The translations under genes were made by a program, and so were the position numbers. Shown here in pieces: positions 25,004-33,579 of a stretch of 60,969 bases of DNA. Where the stretch lies: the NCBI RefSeq assembly GCF_900188405.1, contig NZ_FZOF01000038.1, positions 1 through 60,969 of the forward strand, in the 5' to 3' direction. The DNA comes from Actinacidiphila glaucinigra. Its GTDB lineage: Bacteria > Actinomycetota > Actinomycetes > Streptomycetales > Streptomycetaceae. Each line of letters starts with the position of its first letter. Position 1 is the stretch's first letter. The notes beneath the pieces are model-generated. The model was not told where the DNA came from. It searched no databases and was given only the letters and a program-made list of their open reading frames with translations.

Positions 25004-26536
25004 ATGGCGACACGTAGGGATGAGCTGAACGCCTACTCGTTCGCGCGCAGGCGCACGGTGGCCGCGTTCCTCCAGCCCTCCCCGCACGGTTCGGAGGAGG
25101 CCGCGCCGCGTCCGCTCAAGACCGTCGCCCCGAGCCTCGTCGTGGGCCTGCTGGTCGTCGTGGGCTTCGGATTCTGGGGCATATTGAAGCCTGCCGCGCC
25201 CAAGGGCTGGGACACCCCCGCCCAGAAGGTCATCGTCGGCGACGAGTCCACCACGCGGTACGTCGTGCTGAGGACCAACGGCGAGGCCCAGCTGCACCCC
25301 GTGCTCAACCTCGCCTCCGCCCGACTGCTGCTCGACCCCGAGAAGTTCGAGGTCATCAAGGTCAAGGAGTCGGTGCTCGACAACAGCGGCATGACGCTGG
25401 GCACCACCATCGGCATCCCCTACGCCCCGGACCGGCTGCCCGGTCAGGCCGACGCGGGCAAGCCCAAGACGTGGGCGCTGTGCGAGACCCCGGGCGGCGG
25501 CACGGACCGTTCGGCGCAGCGCGCGGTCCTCGTCGTCAACCAGCAGAAGCCCAAGGAGGCGGCCCTCGTCGGCGGCGGGAACCGGCTCCGCGACGACGAG
25601 GCCATGTACATCGAGGTGCCGGGCGGCGCCCAGTACCTGGTGACGGACCGGGGCTTCACCTACCTGCTCGGCGGCCCCGGCTGGAAGCAGCAGCCGGACG
25701 TGGTCAACACCCTGCGCCAGGTCATCTTCGGCGCCTCCGCCCAGCCGCAGAAGGTCGACGCCGACTTCCTGTCGACCCTCAACAACGTGCCGGGCGCCGG
25801 CATCTCCTTCCCGACGGTCGACGGCATGGGCGAGGCGTCCACCGCCCCGGGGCTGAGCCCCGAGCACGCCAAGGTCGGCCTGGTGCTGAAGGCCAACAAC
25901 GACCAGTACGTGGTGCAGCGGGACCGGGTCGTCCGCGTCACCGACTTCATGGCGAAGCTGCTGCTGAACAGCCCTCAGGCGAGCTCCCTGTACGACGGGT
26001 CGCCGGAGGCCGTCTCCGTCAACGTGGGCGAAGTCACCTCGGCCCGGGCGAGCGAGACCTTCATGGACGAGCTCGGCTGGCCCGAGAAGGCGGTCACGCA
26101 GGCCAACACCCAGGACGAGAAGGACGGCCGCAGGGTCGCCTGCAGCGTGTACAGCGGTGTCGACGACAAGCTCACCAAGATGCCGGCGATGACCATGTGG
26201 GCAGGGAGGAAGTTCCCCCGGGACGTGGCGCAGAGCGGTACGAACACCTACGTCTCGCCAGGTAGCGGCATCTTCTACAAGGCGTACGACGGTACCGACA
26301 AGCGCATCGGGTCCATCTTCCTGGTCACCGACACCGGCCTGCGCTACTCGGTGCCGACGACCGGCGACAGCGACAGCGGCGGCGCCGCGAAGCAGGACGA
26401 CGAGGTCGGCGTCGTGCAGACCAAGCTCGGCTACGCGAAGAACTCCCCGGTGCCGGTACCGCGGATCTGGTCGGACCTCCTCGCGAGCGGGCCGACGCTC
26501 GACGTGAACGCGGCGAAGCAGGCTCAGGGCTCCTGA
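25004..26536 (+). CDS. eccB: Type VII secretion protein EccB
   Basis: A 510-residue core ESX component. The short cytosolic start MATRRDELNAYSFARRRTVAAF is highly typical of EccB. One membrane helix follows (about 43-60, APSLVVGLLVVVGFGFWGIL). The rest is a large extracytoplasmic domain containing the repeat-type units of the family (KVIVGDESTTRYVVLR, GLVLKANNDQYVVQRDRV). Two Cys pairs are possible. It should form the outer-facing part of the membrane complex with EccC, D and E. A strong inverted repeat follows the stop, before the esx genes. Confidence 0.93.
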   Translation: MATRRDELNAYSFARRRTVAAFLQPSPHGSEEAAPRPLKTVAPSLVVGLLVVVGFGFWGILKPAAPKGWDTPAQKVIVGDESTTRYVVLRTNGEAQLHPVLNLASARLLLDPEKFEVIKVKESVLDNSGMTLGTTIGIPYAPDRLPGQADAGKPKTWALCETPGGGTDRSAQRAVLVVNQQKPKEAALVGGGNRLRDDEAMYIEVPGGAQYLVTDRGFTYLLGGPGWKQQPDVVNTLRQVIFGASAQPQKVDADFLSTLNNVPGAGISFPTVDGMGEASTAPGLSPEHAKVGLVLKANNDQYVVQRDRVVRVTDFMAKLLLNSPQASSLYDGSPEAVSVNVGEVTSARASETFMDELGWPEKAVTQANTQDEKDGRRVACSVYSGVDDKLTKMPAMTMWAGRKFPRDVAQSGTNTYVSPGSGIFYKAYDGTDKRIGSIFLVTDTGLRYSVPTTGDSDSGGAAKQDDEVGVVQTKLGYAKNSPVPVPRIWSDLLASGPTLDVNAAKQAQGS

Positions 26537-26557
26537 ACTGGCATTTCGGCGGACGTT

Positions 26558-26612
26558 CACGGGTATTGATTGACTATTGGACAATCCATTGGCCAAGCCA
26601 TCAACACCCGTG
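26558..26612. promoter_or_regulatory. Inverted repeat upstream of esxB (terminator or operator)
   Basis: CACGGGTATTGAT (26558-26570) is complementary to ATCAACACCCGTG (26600-26612) with one mismatch in 13. The 29-nt loop (26571-26599) is AT-rich for this genome and includes TATTGGACAATCCATTGG. It follows eccB by 22 bp and precedes esxB by about 150 bp. It could end eccB transcription or bind a regulator of the esx genes. TAGAGT at about 26692 may be the -10 of an esx promoter. Confidence 0.5.
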
Positions 26613-26765
26613 GCACCGTGAGGGTTTGGTGATGAAGGTCAGGATCCCGATACGGAACCGGGTATCTGTTCGCCTTGTCACTGCTATTGGCTAGAGTTGA
26701 AGAGCGGCGACATCTTCCGATGTACGTCGAATCCGATCTTCTACGTCTCATGGGGGACGCGACAC

Positions 26766-27092
26766 ATGGCTGGACAGCAGTTCACCATGACCGAGGAGGA
26801 GATGGTTGCGTTCAGCAACCGCATCTCCACGGTCAACTCCTCGATCCAGGGCGAGATCCGCCGCCTCCAGACCGTGATCGACACGATTACCTCCGGGTGG
26901 AAGGGCTCCGCCGCGACGGCGTACAACAACCTGCAGTCGCAGGTGAACCAGGACGCCAACAAGATCAACCAGATCCTGGGCGACATCAAGGAAGCCGTGG
27001 ACGCGAGCACCAAGAACTACTCCGCCTCGGAAGAGGAGCAGCGCGCGTCCATCCAGGGCATCTCGGCGCAGGGTGGCAACCCGTTCGGATGA
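26766..27092 (+). CDS. esxB: WXG100 protein EsxB
   Basis: A 108-residue secreted ESX substrate with a helical hairpin. The turn motif is Trp45-Lys-Gly47 in SGWKGSAATAY. The C-terminal secretion signal YxxxE is present as Tyr85-Ser-Ala-Ser-Glu89. The open frame runs further upstream, but the ATG at 26766 gives the family length. It is named EsxB because it lies first in the pair, as in the characterised Streptomyces esxBA; A and B could be exchanged. It should form a heterodimer with the next protein, recognised by EccC. Confidence 0.88.
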   Translation: MAGQQFTMTEEEMVAFSNRISTVNSSIQGEIRRLQTVIDTITSGWKGSAATAYNNLQSQVNQDANKINQILGDIKEAVDASTKNYSASEEEQRASIQGISAQGGNPFG

Positions 27093-27166
27093 CCGTCCCC
27101 GCGCGGTGACCTGACGCCGCGCCGGCCGGATCACGCGTCCGAATCCAACATCTGAGGAGACATCAC

Positions 27167-27457
27167 ATGTCCGGGCAGATCCTGGTCAACTTCCAGACCA
27201 TCTCCCAGGCCGCGACCGACGTGCGGACGACGGCCAACAACATCAAGCGCCAGCTGGACGACCTCGAGGCCGGCGTGAAGAAGATCGCGACGACGTGGGA
27301 AGGCTCCGCGCAGGAGGCCTACCGCGCCAAGCAGACCGAGTGGGACCAGCGCGCCGCGTCCATGCACCAGACGCTGGAGGCCATCGCCCGTGCCCTCGAC
27401 ACGGCCGCGCAGAACTACCAGGCCACCGAGAACAAGAACCGGCAGATCTGGGGCTGA
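27167..27457 (+). CDS. esxA: WXG100 protein EsxA
   Basis: A 96-residue WXG100 protein with two amphipathic helices around Trp44-Glu-Gly46 (TTWEGSAQEAY). The tail has Tyr84-Gln-Ala-Thr-Glu88, a YxxxE motif. The ATG at 27167 follows GAGGAG. The gene lies 74 bp after esxB. In S. coelicolor the EsxA-EsxB pair is secreted and needed for normal sporulation, and the same is expected here by orthology. Confidence 0.9.
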   Translation: MSGQILVNFQTISQAATDVRTTANNIKRQLDDLEAGVKKIATTWEGSAQEAYRAKQTEWDQRAASMHQTLEAIARALDTAAQNYQATENKNRQIWG

Positions 27458-27572
27458 CTGCGCGCCTGGCCGCGTAGTACGTGATGAGGGCGGGCGTGTA
27501 CGGAAGACGTACGTGCTCGCCCTCGTCGGCGGTTTGACCACGAACCGCACACAACGGGAGGACGGAACACCA

Positions 27573-28838
27573 GTGGGATCGCACGCCGTGAGGCGCTCCG
27601 CCGCAATCGCCGCAGCAGCGGCGCTCGCCGCCCTCGGCCTGCCGGCCTCCGGTGCCGCCCATGCACCGGCCGTCGGTGACGTACGCACGGTCCTCGCCGA
27701 CGACGGCGACTCCGAGCGCTTCCAGATCGACGACACCCAGTGCTCCTTCCCGTCCGACGTGATCAAGGGCAGGCCCTGGTCGCTGCAGCGCATCGTCCTG
27801 GACCAGTTGTGGAAGGACACCCAGGGCCTCGGGGTGGTCGTCGCTGTCATCGACACGGGCGTCGACAAGGGCAACAGGCAGCTCGCCACCGCCATCAAGT
27901 TCGGCGGCGGCGAGGACCTGATCGACGACAAGGGCGACGGCACCAAGGACCCGGTCGGCCACGGCACCAAGGTCGCCGGCATCATCGCCGCCCGGCCCGC
28001 CAAGGACACCGGCTTCGTCGGCATCGCCCCGCGCGCCTCGATCCTCGCCATCCGCCAGAACGACAACCAGGGCGGCGGCACGGTCAGGACCATGGTCAAG
28101 GCGATCAGGCACGCCGCGGACCAGGGCGCCAAGGTCATCAACATCTCGCAGGACACCGCCACCGCGATGCCGCCCGACTCGGCACTGGAGCAGGCCGTCG
28201 AGTACGCCAAGGAGCGCGACGCCCTGATCGTCGCCTCCGCGGGCAACGACGGCGCGAGCGGCGAGGTCAAGCTGACCTACCCCGCCTCCTACGACGGCGT
28301 CCTCGCGGTCGGCGCCTCCGACCGCGACAACGCCCGCGCCAACTTCTCGCAGCCCGGCCCGTTCGTGGGCGTCGCCGCTCCCGGCGTCGACATGGTCTCC
28401 ACCGTCCCCTTCGGCGGCCACTGCATCGACCAGGGCACCAGTTTCTCCGCGCCGTACGTCGCCGGCGTCGCGGCCCTCATCCGGGCCAAGCACCCCGACT
28501 GGACGTACCGCCAGGTCATCACCCAGATCGAGCAGACCGCGGACCGCGGCAAGCCGGGCCGCGACGACTTCGTCGGCTGGGGCGTCATCGATCCCGTGGC
28601 CGCCGTCAACGACGACGCCACCACCCCGAAGGACGCCCCGACGCCGGACCCCGTGGTCAACGCCGGGGCCCGCGAGAAGATCGAGGCGGCGACCGTCATT
28701 CTCGGCGAGAGCCCCAAGGAACGCACCGAGCGCTACGCGGTCTACACGGTCGGCGGCGCCGCGGGCGGTGTCGCGCTGCTGGTGGGCGGCGGCGTGGTGC
28801 TGGGCGACTGGCGTCGCAAGCGAGGGATCAACACATGA
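27573..28838 (+). CDS. mycP: Mycosin-type subtilisin protease MycP (first copy)
   Basis: A 421-residue S8 family serine protease, exported and membrane-anchored. A signal peptide covers about 1-31 (VRRSAAIAAAAALAALGLPASGAA). The triad is intact: Asp94 in AVIDTG, His130 in VGHGT, Ser290 in GTSFSAP, with the oxyanion Asn225 in SAGND. A C-terminal membrane helix (about 391-411) is followed by RRKR. This is the mycosin architecture that stabilises or processes ESX complexes. The open frame starts earlier, but GTG at 27573 with GGGAGG upstream gives a proper signal peptide. It lies directly after esxA. Confidence 0.93.
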   Translation: MGSHAVRRSAAIAAAAALAALGLPASGAAHAPAVGDVRTVLADDGDSERFQIDDTQCSFPSDVIKGRPWSLQRIVLDQLWKDTQGLGVVVAVIDTGVDKGNRQLATAIKFGGGEDLIDDKGDGTKDPVGHGTKVAGIIAARPAKDTGFVGIAPRASILAIRQNDNQGGGTVRTMVKAIRHAADQGAKVINISQDTATAMPPDSALEQAVEYAKERDALIVASAGNDGASGEVKLTYPASYDGVLAVGASDRDNARANFSQPGPFVGVAAPGVDMVSTVPFGGHCIDQGTSFSAPYVAGVAALIRAKHPDWTYRQVITQIEQTADRGKPGRDDFVGWGVIDPVAAVNDDATTPKDAPTPDPVVNAGAREKIEAATVILGESPKERTERYAVYTVGGAAGGVALLVGGGVVLGDWRRKRGINT

Positions 28839-28860
28839 GTAGGAACGGGGAAGCGACACG

Positions 28861-29181
28861 ATGAGTGACCAGTACAAGGTCGATCTGAGTGAGCTAGAGG
28901 ACACGATCACCAAGCTCAACGGCGTCATCAGCCAACTGGGTGTGGCCAACGTCTGTGCCAAGAACGACACCTACCTCCCTCCCGGAGCGCTCGGCGCCGG
29001 ATTCGAAGAGGCAGAGCAACTGACGCGTGCGCACGAGGGCATGAAGACGCACATCGAGGCGGTCGTCGCCTACATCCACGATGTCATGAACGATTTCGGC
29101 GGCAAGACGAAGAAGGTCCACGGACACTATTCGGACGCCGAATACGACGCGCAGGGCGGCATGTCCGGATCAGGTCAGTGA
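28861..29181 (+). CDS. Small WXG100-like secreted protein lacking the WXG turn
   Basis: A 106-residue helical protein. The position of the WXG turn is occupied by PPGALGAGFEE (about 40-50), so the Trp is absent, but the C-terminal YxxxE signal is present (Tyr90-Ser-Asp-Ala-Glu94). Length, charge and position between mycP and a PPE-like gene support a partner role in a heterodimer with the next protein. The gene starts 22 bp after mycP. No database family is certain. Confidence 0.7.
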   Translation: MSDQYKVDLSELEDTITKLNGVISQLGVANVCAKNDTYLPPGALGAGFEEAEQLTRAHEGMKTHIEAVVAYIHDVMNDFGGKTKKVHGHYSDAEYDAQGGMSGSGQ

Positions 29182-29262
29182 ACGGGACCATGGGCGTGGA
29201 CGGGACCGCAGCAGTGAGGGCAGTGAGGAACGTCGTGCCGGTCGCCAAGGGGGTAACGCATC

Positions 29263-30726
29263 ATGACTGACAACGAGGGGACGTACTACGAGTACAACGC
29301 CCCGACCCAGTGCTACGCCGGTGAGCACACCACCGACTTCGCCGGCGGCAAGAACATGGACCAGATGAAGGGCATGCTCGCCAACGCCGACCATGCCGAG
29401 GTCGAGTCCTGCGCCAAGGGCTGGATGCAGGTGCACGATCAGCTGGTCGTGGGTTCGGGCAGTGCCAAGTCGGTGTTCGACGCGGCGGTCGAGCACATCA
29501 CCCAGCACTGGGACGGTGCGGCGGCCGAGGGCTTCAAGGCCCAGGCCAAGGTCATCACCAAGATGATCAGCGATTGCTCGACGTACGCGCGGTACACGTC
29601 GCAGGCGATGACCAACGCGGCGTCTGTCCTGAAGACGATCAAGCCGCAGGTCGACGCGATGGAGAAGCCGGGCACCATGTCCAGCTTCGGAGACGCCCTC
29701 GGCGACGGGTTCGACCGCAGCGACGCGCAGCTTCACTCCGACCTCGGCAACGGGATGGGCACGCAGTCCGCGCTCGACAAGAACCGCGGCTCGCTGTCGG
29801 CGGGCAAGGAAGCACAGCTCGAGATGGCTGTGAAGATGGAGCAGCTCGGCGCGGGCTACAACGCGCAGTCCATGTCGATGGGGTCGTGGACGAAGAAGCC
29901 GATGCCCAAGCGATACGACGAGGGGGACGACTACCCGGGAGACCCGGGCGGCGTCGCGCCCGTACCCATGCCGATCCCCTCCGAGGTCGGCAGCCCCCGG
30001 CCCGGTGACCCCGGCCGAGGCAGGACGGGGGGCACCACCGGCACCCTCACACCGTCGCGCGAGGTGAAGTCGCCCCGTGAATCCGGCATCACCGGCGGTG
30101 TACAGAAGCCGGTGGCCAGTACCAAGCCGCAGGTGGGTACGGCGATCGACGGCATCGCCGGAGGCACGACCGGCGCCGGCGGGTACGCCGGCGGGACCGC
30201 GGGCGCCGGAGGCGGAGTCGGCGGAGCCGGTGGCGTGGGTGCCGGTGGCTCGGCCGGCGCGGGCGCGGGCGCGGGTGTTCCGGGTGCCCTGGGCGGTCTC
30301 GGCGGACGTGGCGGCATGGCGGGTGGTGCGGGAGCGGCGGGAGCCGGTCGCGGTGGCGCTGCGGGCCGCGGCGGTATGCCCGGCGCCGGTGGCGCCGGCG
30401 CGGGTGCGGGCGGCAGGGGCGGCGCGGCCGCCGGTCGAGGCGGCAGCCTCGCCCGCCGTGGCGGCGGCGTCGTCGGTGCGGCCAAGGGCACCGGTTCGGG
30501 CACCCGCGGTACGCCGGGGGGTTCGGGCCTGCACAGGAGCCGTGGCGCGGCGGGTGCCGGCAGCGGCGGCAACGCCGGCAGGGGCGCGAACCGCATGATG
30601 GGTCGCGGCCAGACCGACCGTACGGAAGAGGAAGAGCGGCGCGAGGGCGAGCGTCCCGACTACCTGGTCGAGGACGAGGAGACCTGGACGCCCGAGCGCA
30701 ACAACGCTCCTCGGGTCATCGAGTAG
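29263..30726 (+). CDS. WXG/PPE-like protein with Gly/Ala-rich C-terminus
   Basis: A 487-residue protein. Residues about 1-220 are helical and contain a WXG-type turn (HWDGAAAEGF, Trp near 85), as in WXG100 or PPE-type ESX substrates. Residues about 225-440 are low-complexity Gly/Ala/Arg/Pro (for example GGVGGAGGVGAGGSAGAG), like the tails of mycobacterial PPE proteins. The last 40 residues are acidic (EEEERREGERPDYLVEDEETW). It probably pairs with the preceding 106-residue protein and is exported by the ESX complex. This is inference from architecture. Confidence 0.75.
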   Translation: MTDNEGTYYEYNAPTQCYAGEHTTDFAGGKNMDQMKGMLANADHAEVESCAKGWMQVHDQLVVGSGSAKSVFDAAVEHITQHWDGAAAEGFKAQAKVITKMISDCSTYARYTSQAMTNAASVLKTIKPQVDAMEKPGTMSSFGDALGDGFDRSDAQLHSDLGNGMGTQSALDKNRGSLSAGKEAQLEMAVKMEQLGAGYNAQSMSMGSWTKKPMPKRYDEGDDYPGDPGGVAPVPMPIPSEVGSPRPGDPGRGRTGGTTGTLTPSREVKSPRESGITGGVQKPVASTKPQVGTAIDGIAGGTTGAGGYAGGTAGAGGGVGGAGGVGAGGSAGAGAGAGVPGALGGLGGRGGMAGGAGAAGAGRGGAAGRGGMPGAGGAGAGAGGRGGAAAGRGGSLARRGGGVVGAAKGTGSGTRGTPGGSGLHRSRGAAGAGSGGNAGRGANRMMGRGQTDRTEEEERREGERPDYLVEDEETWTPERNNAPRVIE

Positions 30727-30809
30727 CGGCAACCCGGGAGCATGTAGAACAGTGTGGGGGCTCGGCCGGCGAAGCCGTGGCCCCCACAGTGCCTGAGAGA
30801 GGACAAAGG

Positions 30810-32162
30810 ATGGCCTTCACACGGACGCTGCGCTCAGCGGGCGGCGTTGTGCTCGCGGGTGCGCTGGTCTTCGCCGCCGCACCGGCCGCTTCGGCGGACC
30901 AGACGAGAGAAGACCAGTGGCCGCTGGAGGCCTTCGACGCCGCATCCATCTGGAAGATCTCCAAGGGCAAGGGCGTCACCGTCGCCGTCATCGACTCCGG
31001 TGTCAACGCCGGTCACGTCGACCTCAAGGGCAACGTGGTCGAAGGCAAGGACTTCATCGACGGTGGCTCCACCGCTCCTGAGGCCGGCGACGACCACGGC
31101 ACCGCGATGGCCTCGATCATCGCGGCCCATGGCCACGGACCGGGAGGGGCCGACGGCGTCATGGGACTCGCTCCGGATGCCAAGATCCTCGACATCCGCG
31201 ACGACGGACACCACGACGACGGATTCGCCGAGTCGATCCGGTATGCCGTTGACCACGGGGCCTCCGTCATCAACGTCTCGTCCGGAGGAGCGGTCAAGGT
31301 CGACGCGGAGGCGGAAGCCGTCGCCTACGCGCTCAAGAAGAACGTCGTCGTGGTTGCGGCCTCGGGCAACGAGGGTTCCGAGGTGCGCTATCCGGCGGGA
31401 CACCCGGGGGCCATCGCGGTGGGGGCGGTGAAGAACAACACCGAAATCTGGGAGGGGTCCAACCACGGTCCCCAGTTGCTGCTCTCGGGCCCTGGAACAT
31501 TCATCGTGAGCGCCGGGGGCAAGGACAACGCGGCCTATCGCTCCGGCACCGGGACTTCGGACGCGAGCGCGTTCGTGGCCGCTGCGGCGGCCCTCCTGCG
31601 GGCCAAGTTCCCGGACCTGACCGCGGGACAGATCGTCAACCGCCTGACCAAGTCCGCCGGTCTCCCCTCGTCGGAGAAGGGTGCCTCCCTCCCGGACGAG
31701 CACTATGGCTACGGCTTCATCCAGCCGCTGGCCGCCCTCACCCGGGACATCTCCGCCGGGCCCACCTACGGACCCCTCAAGGTTCCTGAGTCGCTGCAGG
31801 CCGGGCAGAGCGACGACGGCCAGGGCACCACGGACGACCCCTCCGCCTCCGCCCCCGACGCCACCGCCGGCGGTATGAGCGACGACGAGCAGGCCGCCGC
31901 CGACCGCAAGCAGGTCATCGCGCTCGGCGTGATCGGCGTGGTGGGTCTGCTGGTGCTCGCGCTCGTCGTCTTCCTGATCGTGAAGCTGGCGCGCCGCAAC
32001 AAGGGCAACCGTGGCGGCCCGGGCGGGCCCGGGGGGCCTTCCGGCTGGGGCGGTGACGGGCAGCCGCAGTACGGGCGGACGCCGCACCAGCCGCAGTACC
32101 AGCAGGGCGGCAACCCCTATCAGCAGCAGTCGCAGGCGCCGGGGCGGTGGCCGAACCAGTAG
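30810..32162 (+). CDS. mycP: Mycosin-type subtilisin protease (second copy)
   Basis: A 450-residue S8 protease. The signal peptide ends near ASADQ (about residue 30). The triad is Asp62 (AVIDSG), His96 (DDHGTA) and Ser250 (GTSDASAF), with Asn187 in ASGNE. The usual Pro after the Ser motif is replaced by Phe. A membrane helix (about 369-390) is followed by a Gly/Pro/Gln-rich cytosolic tail (PQYGRTPHQPQYQQ). ATG at 30810 with AGAGGACAAAGG upstream is preferred. Two mycosin genes in one ESX locus suggest distinct partners or substrates. Confidence 0.9.
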   Translation: MAFTRTLRSAGGVVLAGALVFAAAPAASADQTREDQWPLEAFDAASIWKISKGKGVTVAVIDSGVNAGHVDLKGNVVEGKDFIDGGSTAPEAGDDHGTAMASIIAAHGHGPGGADGVMGLAPDAKILDIRDDGHHDDGFAESIRYAVDHGASVINVSSGGAVKVDAEAEAVAYALKKNVVVVAASGNEGSEVRYPAGHPGAIAVGAVKNNTEIWEGSNHGPQLLLSGPGTFIVSAGGKDNAAYRSGTGTSDASAFVAAAAALLRAKFPDLTAGQIVNRLTKSAGLPSSEKGASLPDEHYGYGFIQPLAALTRDISAGPTYGPLKVPESLQAGQSDDGQGTTDDPSASAPDATAGGMSDDEQAAADRKQVIALGVIGVVGLLVLALVVFLIVKLARRNKGNRGGPGGPGGPSGWGGDGQPQYGRTPHQPQYQQGGNPYQQQSQAPGRWPNQ

Positions 32163-32247
32163 TCGACGTGGGGGCCGGACGGCGCGGACTGCCGACCGGC
32201 CCCCACTCCGCTGAACCGCGTTCCGTGCGAACGGACCCCCACGGCCG

Positions 32248-32790
32248 TCAGGAGAGCTTCGCCGGGGTGCCGCACCCGTGGCGGGCGGCCGACCGCTCGG
32301 CGAAGCGCCGCAGATCGGCCCGCTCGGACGCCGTGAGCGGGGCCTTGGCGAAGTCCCGGTTGCTCCCGTCGACGGCCGACGCCTGGTAGTAGCCGATACC
32401 GAGGGCCCCTGGCAGTCGGCCGATGTCCACGGGCCTGTCGTGGCCTCCGTACCTTCCTGCGGCGACGGCTTGCGAGTTGTCGTTGAAGGGACCGTACGCC
32501 GCTCCCAGTTGCAGGTGTCCGGCGAGCACGCACTCCTCCACCGGTGCGGCCTCGGCGGGTGTCTCGCGCACCTCGGTCGCGGAGATCAGCCCCTTGCAGG
32601 TGCCCGGCACGGTGGTGGCGGCGGCCTCCGGGGCGGTCAGCCTGTCCGCGTCCCCCGGCTTCGCCGCGCACCCGGTGCTCTCCGCGGCGCGTTGTGCCGT
32701 CGCCGTCACGGCGCGGGCGAGGGCGAGGCGCGACGTGGTGTGCCGCGGCCCGCCCTCATCCGCTGCGCGGCGCGGATCCGACCTGATCAC
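32248..32790 (-). pseudogene. 5'-truncated copy of a two-domain Cys-rich exported protein
   Basis: A 180-codon frame starting with GTG, immediately preceded by an in-frame stop (TGA at 32793-32791). It has no signal peptide or membrane helix. Residues about 20-47 (LALARAVTATAQRAAESTGCAAKPGD) look like the end of one domain. Residues 55-180 look like a complete second domain with Cys65, Cys87 and Cys173, in the pattern TCKGLI, EECVL, ARHGCGT. The neighbouring 209-residue protein ends its single domain in the same way (TVCDGSL, GYCFL, DVLGCTG). The simplest reading is that the signal/membrane part and first domain were lost. It may or may not be expressed. Confidence 0.5.
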
Positions 32791-32869
32791 TCAGCCGTCG
32801 ACGCTCGCAGACCAGGGGCCCTCGGGACCGCGGAAGCCGGCTTCCGCCGCCACCCGGAGGCGCCGGTCC

Positions 32870-33499
32870 TCACGACCCGCCGCCCTGCTTGCCGGTCCCC
32901 GTGCAGCCGAGTACGTCCTGCGCGGCGTGGCGCGCCGCGGCGATCGTGAGGTCGCGGAATCCGTCCCGCTGCGAGCCGGCGACGTCGTCGTCGGCCTGTA
33001 CGTAGCCCGCGGTCACCCAGGCGATGGCGTCCTTGTCGCCGTCGTGCGGGCACGGCGCGAACAGCGCCCCGCTGCGGTCCCCGACGTACCCTTCGGCCCC
33101 GTCCGCCGACAGCGGGGACCGCCCCTTGGCATGGGCCTGCTTCTCGATGGTCGCCCGGGTGAATGTGCCGCCCGCGCTGAGGTCGAACTTGACCTGCACG
33201 GAAACGCCGCCGGCCCGCAGGAAGCAGTAGCCGGACTCCGCACCCGGCCTGCTGAATTCCCGGACCTCCTCCGTGTAGGCGGCGCCCTCGGAAGGGAGCA
33301 CCGCCGCGGCCAGGGACCCCGGGAGCGAACCGTCGCACACCGTGGACGGCACCGCCACGGTGCCCTGCTCGGTGCCGCGGACCGCCCACCAGCCGATCCC
33401 CGCGGCCAGGAGTGCGACGGCCGCGGCCGCCGCCCACCACCGTCCGCGACGACCGGAAGCGCGGTCCACGGCCGCGGTGCCGTCCAGCGTGTCAGTCAT
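32870..33499 (-). CDS. Membrane-anchored Cys-containing exported protein of an effector module
   Basis: A 209-residue protein with a short cytosolic start, one membrane helix (about 21-39, WWAAAAAVALLAAGIGWW) and an extracytoplasmic domain with four Cys (about 55, 92, 150, 199) that could form two disulfides. It lies 80 bp after the large DUF6571-like gene on the same strand. Its position suggests a role beside that putative effector, for instance immunity, but no family shows this. The same domain appears in the truncated neighbour downstream. ATG start. Confidence 0.65.
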   Translation of the reverse strand: MTDTLDGTAAVDRASGRRGRWWAAAAAVALLAAGIGWWAVRGTEQGTVAVPSTVCDGSLPGSLAAAVLPSEGAAYTEEVREFSRPGAESGYCFLRAGGVSVQVKFDLSAGGTFTRATIEKQAHAKGRSPLSADGAEGYVGDRSGALFAPCPHDGDKDAIAWVTAGYVQADDDVAGSQRDGFRDLTIAAARHAAQDVLGCTGTGKQGGGS

Positions 33500-33579
33500 G
33501 GTGTGAACCTCTGCATCTCTCGACCCGGGGCCGCGGTCGCGTCCCGGGAAGTGGCGGAAGACAGGATCGAAGACAGGAC

